Below are positions 1 through 6,161 of a stretch of DNA of 10,866 bases, one piece after another. The stretch comes from an uncultured Lachnospiraceae bacterium (GTDB taxonomy: Bacteria; Bacillota; Clostridia; Lachnospirales; Lachnospiraceae). Each line of letters begins with the position of its first letter. Position 1 is the stretch's first letter. The DNA is taken from the NCBI GenBank assembly GCA_910588535.1, contig CAJUOO010000084.1, positions 1 through 10,866 of the forward strand. The letters run 5' to 3'. Below the pieces are notes generated by a model, which did no database searches, was not told the DNA's origin, and saw only the letters and a program-made list of their open reading frames with translations. The position numbers and the translations under genes are program-made.

Positions 1-1
1 A

Positions 2-73
2 TACCAACAAGCGAAACATAAAATAGGGATACAAATATATGAAGAATCACAGCGTATCCGAACGATTCAATAA
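2..73 (+). CDS. Possible C-terminal tail of an upstream gene (partial)
   Basis: This frame is open from the left edge for 23 codons and ends in TAA at 71-73; the other two plus-strand frames are closed by stops within the first 25 or so bases. The tail is rich in charged and polar residues (Lys, Gln, Glu, Arg) and reads like an ordinary soluble protein end, finishing in ESQRIRTIQ. It is too short to assign to a family. The fold-back repeat begins 7 bases after its stop, the same kind of position (just past a stop codon) that the repeat takes after the serpin and LysR genes. It could still be a chance open frame. Confidence 0.35.
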   Translation, partial: YQQAKHKIGIQIYEESQRIRTIQ

Positions 74-79
74 AAGTAG

Positions 80-218
80 TATAGCCAGTCTGCCGTTTTC
101 TTCAAGGAACCTATTGAAAAACGTCAGTACTTAGCGAGGTTTTTCACGAGCTTAGTATCTGTTACGTTTTTCACTAAGCGGGAGCGGGGTGACGGAGGAA
201 AACAGCAGATTGGCTATA
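80..218. repeat. Fold-back (palindromic) repeat element with 24-bp inverted ends
   Basis: The outer ends, 80-103 and 195-218, are inverted repeats of one another matching at 21 of 24 positions (both begin TATAGCC when read inward). Nested inside are a perfect 10-bp inverted repeat, TGAAAAACGT at 115-124 with ACGTTTTTCA at 164-173, and a further 8-bp arm pair with one mismatch, TACTTAGC at 128-135 with GCTTAGTA at 150-157. The right arm carries about 18 extra G-rich bases (roughly 176-193) with no partner on the left. No open reading frame of note lies within. The structure fits a MITE-like or REP-like non-coding element that would fold into one long hairpin as DNA or RNA. A related end occurs inverted at 10837-10866. 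Confidence 0.75.
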
Positions 219-275
219 CGAACCTTTTCCAAAAATAATGAAAGAACACTTATCCTACAAGAAGGTATACTTGTC
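189..275 (+). repeat. Dispersed repeat copy 1 (right arm plus outer flank)
   Basis: This stretch includes the right inverted end of the fold-back element and a flank beyond it that recurs at 7532-7604 (same strand) and 10773-10866 (opposite strand). The alignment is gap-free over about 57 bases: a block around GATTGGCTATACGAACCT at 208-225, an A-rich middle, and TACAAGAAG at 256-264. In all three copies the two blocks start exactly 48 bases apart. Just after the second block lies TATACT (266-271), which resembles a -10 box. Conservation beyond the palindrome shows that the repeat unit is larger than the hairpin. Confidence 0.7.
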
Positions 276-391
276 ATGAAAACATCAGGTTATAATATTT
301 TAGGAGTGATCCACAAAACGAATATCTGGCAGAGGGATTAAGGAAATCATAGGATAGGAGTATTCGACTGAATGTCTGTTATTCTTTTATG

Positions 392-434
392 ATGTATGAA
401 AAAATACATGTTTTGTAGAAGAAAATGTATTTTT
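392..434. promoter_or_regulatory. Candidate operator: ATGTAT/ATACAT half-sites upstream of the GH2 gene
   Basis: Three copies of one half-site alternate in orientation: ATGTAT at 392-397, ATACAT at 404-409 and ATGTAT at 425-430. The last two extend to a perfect 10-bp inverted repeat (400-409 with 425-434) around a 15-base spacer. The right half overlaps the position expected for the -35 box of the promoter at 453-458, so a bound repressor would block polymerase. No regulator gene is adjacent, so the binding protein is unknown. The region is AT-rich, which raises the chance of coincidental inverted repeats. Confidence 0.4.
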
Positions 435-458
435 ATGCAATTTATTTTTCGATATAAT
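430..458 (+). promoter_or_regulatory. Candidate promoter of the GH2-GH35 operon
   Basis: A perfect TATAAT lies at 453-458, 53 bases before the GH2 start codon. The -35 region at the right spacing (about 430-435) is only T-rich and does not match TTGACA well, which suggests a promoter that is weak or needs an activator. It sits against the ATGTAT half-site cluster. Between about 276 and 390 I see no convincing gene or site. Confidence 0.5.
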
Positions 459-511
459 GAGTGCAGCAACTGGTTATGAATGGATTGGTTGAAGACAGGA
501 GGAGAAAGTGA

Positions 512-3500
512 ATGGCTAAGAGATATCTATTTACGGATGGCTGGGAATTTCAGTGTGTAAAGGTAGATGACATTCCCTGTGAGGGGGAATATGCTTCTGT
601 TGAATTGCCACATGATTGGCAGATCTATGACACATCAGATCTGTATCAAGATGGGGATGGATGGTATCGCAGAACTTTTGTGATTGAGAAGAAGGAAGAT
701 CTGAGGTATCGCCTGTATTTTGAGGGAGTGTACATGGACTGTACGGTCTGGGTGAATGACTGTGTAGTGGGAGAGTGGAAGTATGGATATTCTTCTTTTT
801 ATTTTGACGTTACAGAGGCGATCCGGGAGGGGGAGAATACTGTTAAGGTGTGTTGTAGATTTCGGAATCCAAATTCAAGATGGTATTCGGGAGCGGGAAT
901 TTATAGAAATGTGTGGTTTTGTACCTTTCCTAGAACACATATTCTTCAAGACGGCTTGTATGTATCAGCAAGACAGCGCGAGAACAGGGAAGAGTGGAAT
1001 GTGGAGATCGACGTGGAGGTTCAGCTTGCACAGGGGAAACATTCTGAATATGAATTGTGCGTGGAGCTGTTAGATGAGAGTGGAGTGGTTGCCGCAAGGA
1101 CGAATCTGTCCTGTGTAGACAGTTGCGCGATGGCAGAGAAGGTGCTTAGGCTCTTGCCTGTGAAGGAGGACGGAGCAATAAGCTGTCGTGCAGTTTGCTT
1201 GCTTAAGAATCCAAGGATCTGGGATATAGATAATCCGACTGTATACACTGCGAGAGTATCTCTTTGTCGCTATGGAGAGGTACTTGATGTGGAGGAGACG
1301 ATATTTGGCTGCCGCACCTGTGTTTTTTTGCCGGAACAGGGATTTTTGTTAAATGGCAGAAAGGTAAAGTTGAATGGTGTGTGTGAGCATCATGATCTGG
1401 GTGCTCTTGGCGCAGCATTTTATCCTGCGGCAATGAAAAGAAAACTTACAATCTTGAGAAAGATGGGGGTAAATTCTCTGCGGACTTCTCATAATATGCC
1501 TGCGCCAGAGTTGCTTGCTATGACAGATCAGATGGGAATATTGGTGATTGATGAGTCGTTTGATATGTGGGAGCGAAGCAAGACAGAGCATGATTATGCT
1601 AGGTTTTTTAAAGAATGGGTGGACAGAGATGTTGCAGCGTGGGTGCGTCGCGACAGAAATCATCCCAGTGTGATTATGTGGTCCATCGGAAATGAGATCT
1701 ATGATACTCATGCGGATGAACAGGGAGCACGCATTACAAGGGAGCTGATGGAGCGGGTTAGCTTACATGATGGAAAACAAAATGCAAGACCTACTATCGC
1801 ATCAAATTATATGCAGTGGGAGAATGCGCAGAACTGTGCAGATGTTCTTAAGATAGCTGGATATAATTATGCGGAGCGCTTATATACAGAGCATCACAGG
1901 GAGCACCCTGACTGGGTGATCTATGGAAGTGAAACAAGCTCTACAGTGCAGAGCCGGGGAATCTATCATTTTCCGTTGGAGCAGCCGATATTAAAGGATG
2001 AGGATGAGCAGTGTTCTAGCCTTGGGAACAGCACAGTTGGATGGGGAGCAAAGAGCACCGATTATTGTATTGCGATGGAACGTGATCACGATTTTAGTAT
2101 GGGGCAGTTTCTGTGGACGGGGTTTGATTATATTGGAGAGCCAACGCCATATCAGACGAAAAATTCTTATTTTGGTCAGATTGATACAGCAGGATTTCCA
2201 AAGGACAGTTTTTATCGGTATCAGGCAGAATGGACGGACTACAAAAAGACTCCTATGGTACATGTATTTCCTTACTGGGATTTTAACGAGGAGCAACTGA
2301 TTGATGTTCGGGTGGTAAGCAATGCGCCACTTGTTGAGCTATTTGTCAATGGGGTATCCAAGGGACAGAGAAGGATCGATCATAAGCATGACAGCTCTTT
2401 TTGCGCAGACTGGCGGCTTCCATATCATAAAGGGAGCCTTCTCGCTGTCGCGTATGATAAGGATGGGAAGGAGATCGCAAGAGCAGAGGAACATTCTTTT
2501 GAAGATGCGGCAGCTCTTATAATAGAATCGGATAGAGAGGAGCTGCATGTTGAGAATGATCTGGCGTTTCTCACTATCTCTGCAAAGGATAAGGATGGTT
2601 ATCCTGTTAGAAATGCTAATAACCGCGTGCAGGTGAAGGTGGAGGGAGCCGGGAGACTTGTCGGTCTTGATAATGGGGACAGCACAGATTATGACAGCTA
2701 TAAGGGAAGTTCTCGAAGATTATTCTCAGGGAAGCTGCTGGCAATTATCGCTCCATTTTCTCCTTCTGGACAGGGAGATGAAGAAGGAGAGATCCGGGTG
2801 ACTGTCACATCAAAAGGACTTGCGTCTGCATCACTTACACTTGCCATGACAGGAAAGAGGCGTCCTATCTATTATGATAGAAATACAGAAAGCACTTATG
2901 TGGATGAGCTTCCAATCAGAAAGATAGAACTTTCGTCACCCAAAGGACAGCAGATGAATAAGGAGCGTCAGGAGCTTGTGATAGAGGCGAAGGTATATCC
3001 CAAGGATGCTACTTATCATGATGTGGAGTGGAAGGTCATGGATGCCAAGGGCGCAGAGACAACAAGGGCAAGGCTGGAAATTCTTGATAAAGAAAAGAGA
3101 ATGGTGAAGGTGACAGCTTTGGGAAATGGTGATTTTAGGCTTCGCGCAGCGTGCAGAAATGGAAGAGAGAGAATTTCTCAGATTTCAGAGCTGGAGCTTT
3201 CGGCATCAGGACTTAAGGATACAGAGGAGACCAGTTTGTCTAATAGAGCATTTATAAGACATGTCGCTTCAGAGTGTGATGAAATTTATGGTGATAGTTT
3301 TGAGCGTCAGGAGGGTGCTGTCACCAAGATAGGAAATAATGTCTCGCTGGTATTTAAGGCGATGGACTTTGGGGAGAAGGGTACCTGTGCAGTCCGCATC
3401 GTGGGCAGCACTCCATTGGAAAAGAATAGTATCCATATTCGTTTTTCTAATGGTTCGCAGGAGATTCGAAGAATTGTGGAATTTGGTCATTGTGAGGGCT

Positions 3501-3616
3501 ATGAGGAGCAGAGCTTTTTATTTGAGAGGGTGAATGGGCTTCAGGAGGTGACATTTATCTTCCTGCCAGGAAGTGAGTTTAATTTTAGAGATTTTATATT
3601 TGTAGAAACAGAATAG
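512..3616 (+). CDS. GH2 family beta-galactosidase, multidomain, intracellular
   Basis: This 1034-residue glycoside hydrolase family 2 enzyme is predicted to release terminal beta-linked galactose by a retaining mechanism. Domains in order: N-terminal jelly-roll (about 1-150, with LPHDW and an SGAGIYRNVW segment), immunoglobulin-like linker (about 155-265), TIM barrel (about 267-570), a DUF4982-like beta domain (about 583-655), a GH2 C-terminal beta domain (about 669-775), a bacterial Ig-like (BIG2-like) domain (about 800-890) and a final beta-sandwich resembling a carbohydrate-binding module (about 910-1034). The acid/base is Glu395 in WSIGNEI and the nucleophile Glu474 in YGSETSS. There is no signal peptide, so it should act in the cytoplasm. 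The start is firm: AGGAGG at 497-502 and an in-frame TGA directly before the ATG. It is cotranscribed with the GH35 gene 10 bases downstream. Galactose specificity is inferred from similarity and the GH35 partner; another beta-glycoside is possible. Confidence 0.9.
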   Translation: MAKRYLFTDGWEFQCVKVDDIPCEGEYASVELPHDWQIYDTSDLYQDGDGWYRRTFVIEKKEDLRYRLYFEGVYMDCTVWVNDCVVGEWKYGYSSFYFDVTEAIREGENTVKVCCRFRNPNSRWYSGAGIYRNVWFCTFPRTHILQDGLYVSARQRENREEWNVEIDVEVQLAQGKHSEYELCVELLDESGVVAARTNLSCVDSCAMAEKVLRLLPVKEDGAISCRAVCLLKNPRIWDIDNPTVYTARVSLCRYGEVLDVEETIFGCRTCVFLPEQGFLLNGRKVKLNGVCEHHDLGALGAAFYPAAMKRKLTILRKMGVNSLRTSHNMPAPELLAMTDQMGILVIDESFDMWERSKTEHDYARFFKEWVDRDVAAWVRRDRNHPSVIMWSIGNEIYDTHADEQGARITRELMERVSLHDGKQNARPTIASNYMQWENAQNCADVLKIAGYNYAERLYTEHHREHPDWVIYGSETSSTVQSRGIYHFPLEQPILKDEDEQCSSLGNSTVGWGAKSTDYCIAMERDHDFSMGQFLWTGFDYIGEPTPYQTKNSYFGQIDTAGFPKDSFYRYQAEWTDYKKTPMVHVFPYWDFNEEQLIDVRVVSNAPLVELFVNGVSKGQRRIDHKHDSSFCADWRLPYHKGSLLAVAYDKDGKEIARAEEHSFEDAAALIIESDREELHVENDLAFLTISAKDKDGYPVRNANNRVQVKVEGAGRLVGLDNGDSTDYDSYKGSSRRLFSGKLLAIIAPFSPSGQGDEEGEIRVTVTSKGLASASLTLAMTGKRRPIYYDRNTESTYVDELPIRKIELSSPKGQQMNKERQELVIEAKVYPKDATYHDVEWKVMDAKGAETTRARLEILDKEKRMVKVTALGNGDFRLRAACRNGRERISQISELELSASGLKDTEETSLSNRAFIRHVASECDEIYGDSFERQEGAVTKIGNNVSLVFKAMDFGEKGTCAVRIVGSTPLEKNSIHIRFSNGSQEIRRIVEFGHCEGYEEQSFLFERVNGLQEVTFIFLPGSEFNFRDFIFVETE

Positions 3617-3626
3617 GAGGCAGAGA

Positions 3627-5378
3627 ATGGGACGTTTTGAAATAAAGGATACATTTTATCTGGACGGAAAGCCATTTCAGATTATATCAGGCTCCATCCA
3701 TTATTTCCGCGTTGTGCCGGAATATTGGCGCGATCGGTTGGAGAAGTTGAGAGCGATGGGATGCAATACAGTGGAAACCTATATTCCATGGAATGTGCAT
3801 GAGCCAGTAAAAGGGGATTTTCATTTTTCAGGGATGGCTGACGTGGTGAGTTTTGTGAAGCTTGCGAAGGAGCTTGGATTGTATGTAATACTTCGTCCGT
3901 CCCCGTATATCTGTGCGGAGTGGGAGTTTGGAGGGCTTCCGGCATGGCTGCTCGCAAAGGAGAGGATGCGGCTTCGCTGTTCCTATCCTCCATTTTTAAA
4001 GCAGGTTGAGGAATATTATAAGGTATTGATTCCTGTGCTGGTTCCTCTTCAGATTGATCAGGGCGGTCCAGTGCTCTTGATACAGATAGAAAATGAATAT
4101 GGTTATTTTGCCAATGATAAGAGCTATATGGAGGAGCTGCGCCGTATGCTTGTGGAAAACGGTATTACGGTACCGTTTATTACCTCGGATGGTCCGATGA
4201 GGGAGAGCCTAAATGGAGGGACGATTCCCGGCGTTCTGCCAACAGGAAACTTTGGCTCACGGACAGAGGAACGTTTTCAAGTGCTTAAGGACTATACAGA
4301 TGGTGGACCTTTGATGTGTGCGGAATTTTGGGTTGGCTGGTTCGATCATTGGGGCAACGGCGGACATATGACGGGCAATCTGGAGGAAAGTGTAAGGGAT
4401 CTTGATAAAATGCTTGAGATGGGGCATGTTAATATATATATGTTTGAGGGCGGCACTAATTTTGGTTTTATGAATGGCGCGAATTATTATGATGAGCTGA
4501 CCCCAGACGTAACTTCCTATGATTATGATGCTGTGCTTTCGGAGGATGGCAGACTTACAGAGAAGTACAGGCGCTATCAGGAGGTTATACGAAAATATGC
4601 TCCTGTGAGAGAAGAGCAATTTTCTACAGATATACGCAAAAAGGCATATGGAACATTAAAGGTAGAAGATAAAGTGAGCCTGTTTTCCACATTAAATGGC
4701 TTAAGCAGAGGGATTCCGGGTATTTCCCCGCAATCTATGGAATGTCTGGGACAGAATTATGGATATATTCTCTATCATTCAACCTTGGAGACAGAGGAGA
4801 AGCTTGAAAAGATCCGTCTGTGGGAGGCGAGTGACAGAGCAAATATTTTTGTAGAAGAAAAGCCTGTGCTGACTTTGTATGACAGGGAGCTTTTGACAGA
4901 ACATAAAATGGAGGTGGATCACAAGAAAGGGGCTTCCCTTGATATATTGGTAGAGAATATGGGAAGAGTGAACTTTGGTCCAAGAATGGAGAGACAGAGA
5001 AAGGGTATTAATCAATGTGTGCAGATCAATGGTCATATGCATAATCAGTGGATGCAGTATCCGCTGCCTCTCGATAATATCGCAAAGGTGGATTTTTCAG
5101 GAGAGTACAGGGAAGGGCTGCCGGCATTTTACCGTTTTCGCTTTCAGGCAGCAGAAAGCTGCGATACGTTCTTAGATTTTAAGGGGTGGGGAAAAGGATG
5201 TGCCTTTATCAATGGCTTTCATCTGGGACGCTTCTGGGAGATCGGTCCTCAGAGGAGGTTGTATATTCCCGGACCACTAATTAAGAAGGGAGAGAATGAG
5301 ATCATTCTTTTTGAGACGGAGGGAAAGGCAGCAGAAACCATTGAACTTTTGGACGAACCAGATATTGGATTAAAGTAG
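3627..5378 (+). CDS. GH35 family beta-galactosidase
   Basis: This 583-residue protein is a glycoside hydrolase family 35 enzyme that removes non-reducing beta-galactose with retention. The TIM barrel covers about residues 5-315. It opens with the family-typical GSIHYFR and IPWNVHEP motifs, carries the acid/base Glu157 in QIENEYG and the nucleophile Glu233 in CAEFWVGW, and later shows FEGGTNFGFMNGAN. The C-terminal part (about 380-580) forms the usual beta-sandwich galactose-binding-like domains, ending with the GWGKGCAFINGFHLGRFW signature. The length is normal for bacterial intracellular GH35 proteins, and there is no signal peptide. AGGAGG at 3615-3620 overlaps the GH2 stop codon and places the ATG precisely; the 10-base gap implies one mRNA. 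Two unrelated enzyme families with similar activity suggest division of labour by linkage or chain length. A terminator follows about 22 bases after the stop. Confidence 0.93.
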   Translation: MGRFEIKDTFYLDGKPFQIISGSIHYFRVVPEYWRDRLEKLRAMGCNTVETYIPWNVHEPVKGDFHFSGMADVVSFVKLAKELGLYVILRPSPYICAEWEFGGLPAWLLAKERMRLRCSYPPFLKQVEEYYKVLIPVLVPLQIDQGGPVLLIQIENEYGYFANDKSYMEELRRMLVENGITVPFITSDGPMRESLNGGTIPGVLPTGNFGSRTEERFQVLKDYTDGGPLMCAEFWVGWFDHWGNGGHMTGNLEESVRDLDKMLEMGHVNIYMFEGGTNFGFMNGANYYDELTPDVTSYDYDAVLSEDGRLTEKYRRYQEVIRKYAPVREEQFSTDIRKKAYGTLKVEDKVSLFSTLNGLSRGIPGISPQSMECLGQNYGYILYHSTLETEEKLEKIRLWEASDRANIFVEEKPVLTLYDRELLTEHKMEVDHKKGASLDILVENMGRVNFGPRMERQRKGINQCVQINGHMHNQWMQYPLPLDNIAKVDFSGEYREGLPAFYRFRFQAAESCDTFLDFKGWGKGCAFINGFHLGRFWEIGPQRRLYIPGPLIKKGENEIILFETEGKAAETIELLDEPDIGLK

Positions 5379-5399
5379 AGATGTTTTTAAGTATAGGAT

Positions 5400-5436
5400 A
5401 AGCTGCCACGGCATAAAAGATGCTGTGGCAGTTTTT
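5400..5436 (+). terminator. Rho-independent terminator of the GH2-GH35 operon
   Basis: A 12-bp stem, CTGCCACGGCAT (5403-5414) pairing with ATGCTGTGGCAG (5420-5431) with one G-U pair, closes a 5-base loop and is followed by TTTTT at 5432-5436. Upstream A bases let the stem extend slightly into the T-run. It lies 22 bases after the GH35 stop and separates the operon from the sigma factor gene. Confidence 0.92.
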
Positions 5437-5451
5437 CAATGCATGGTTCTG

Positions 5452-5479
5452 GCTGATGGAGCTATATCGTTCCATCAGC
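5452..5479. promoter_or_regulatory. Perfect 9-bp inverted repeat upstream of the sigma factor gene
   Basis: GCTGATGGA (5452-5460) and TCCATCAGC (5471-5479) are exact inverted repeats around a 10-base spacer. No T-run follows, so it is not a second terminator in the plus direction. It could be an operator or an RNA hairpin in the leader of the sigma factor mRNA. The rest of the 5480-5603 leader is AT-rich; a sequence GTCTATATAG near 5566-5575 could be a -10 region, but I see no convincing -35 partner. Confidence 0.4.
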
Positions 5480-5603
5480 ATACAGACTGCGCGGCGATGT
5501 TAGATTACACAAAACTTAATAGCGAAATTTTTTCTTTTATGTGCGAATATCAGAATGAAATTCCTGTCTATATAGGAGAGGGGCACATACAAAGGAGGTT
5601 GTT

Positions 5604-6161
5604 ATGGAGGATTTTCAGATTATAAAGTTGTACTGGAGCAGAGATGAGGACGCTGTGCGCGAGACAGCACAAAAGTATGGGAAGCTTTTGGGGCATATTT
5701 CTTATCAGATTCTGTCAAATTATGAGGACAGTGAGGAATGTGTAAATGATACTTATGGCAGGGCGTGGGATTCTATGCCTCCCCAGAATCCAAGCAATCT
5801 GGCGGCGTATCTTGGCCGAATTACGAGAAATCTGTCAATCAATCGATGGCATCAAAATCATGCAAAAAAGAGAGACAGCGGAGCGTCTGTGTTGTTGTCG
5901 GAGCTTTCAGATTGTATTTTTGCAGGACAGACGCCGGAGGAGGCGATTGAGGGCTCTATATTGACGGAGGTTATTGTCAGATGGTTGGAAGCATTGCCAA
6001 AGGAAGATAGAGTCTTATTTGTGCGGCGGTACTGGTATTGTGATAATCTGGAGACATTGGCGAGAGAATATCTGACTACGGCAAATAAGCTGGCGGGACG
6101 GTTGTTTCGCATGAGAGTGAAGCTGAGAGAAGCGCTTGAGAAGGAGGGTGTGACAATATGA
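5604..6161 (+). CDS. Sigma-70 family RNA polymerase sigma factor (ECF-like)
   Basis: This 185-residue protein has the two-domain layout of small group 4 (ECF-type) sigma factors, which direct RNA polymerase to a dedicated regulon. Region 2 lies at about residues 10-87: it contains EDSEECVNDTYGRAW, the core-binding and -10 recognition helices, then LAAYLGRITRNLSINRW. Region 4 (about 131-182, beginning LPKEDRVLFVRRYW) holds the helix-turn-helix for -35 recognition. A variable linker joins them. The start follows AAAGGAGG at 5591-5597, seven bases before the ATG. Its stop overlaps the start of the serpin gene by four bases (ATGA), so the two proteins are translationally coupled, the classic layout of a sigma factor and its membrane anti-sigma partner. 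Its targets are unknown; autoregulation is common in the family but not shown here. Confidence 0.88.
   Translation: MEDFQIIKLYWSRDEDAVRETAQKYGKLLGHISYQILSNYEDSEECVNDTYGRAWDSMPPQNPSNLAAYLGRITRNLSINRWHQNHAKKRDSGASVLLSELSDCIFAGQTPEEAIEGSILTEVIVRWLEALPKEDRVLFVRRYWYCDNLETLAREYLTTANKLAGRLFRMRVKLREALEKEGVTI

Noticed and set aside
1..79. Left outer flank of the fold-back element as a mirror of the conserved right flank
   Set aside because: Its reverse complement does not align with the right flank beyond a few bases, so conservation is one-sided.
271..296. TTGTCA (271-276) and TATAAT (291-296) as a promoter
   Set aside because: The spacer is only 14 bases, too short for a normal sigma-A promoter, and a better -10 box lies at 453-458.
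276..341. Short open frame of 21 codons starting ATGAAAACATCAGG after an AAGAAGG-like site
   Set aside because: It starts inside the conserved edge of the repeat, is very short and shows no recognisable sequence; the apparent ribosome site is the repeat's conserved block.
1349..1711. Antisense 120-codon open frame within the GH2 gene (and similar antisense frames at 4257-4619 and 5858-6238)
   Set aside because: They lie opposite strongly supported genes, have no plausible ribosome sites or domains, and are shadows of sense codon use.
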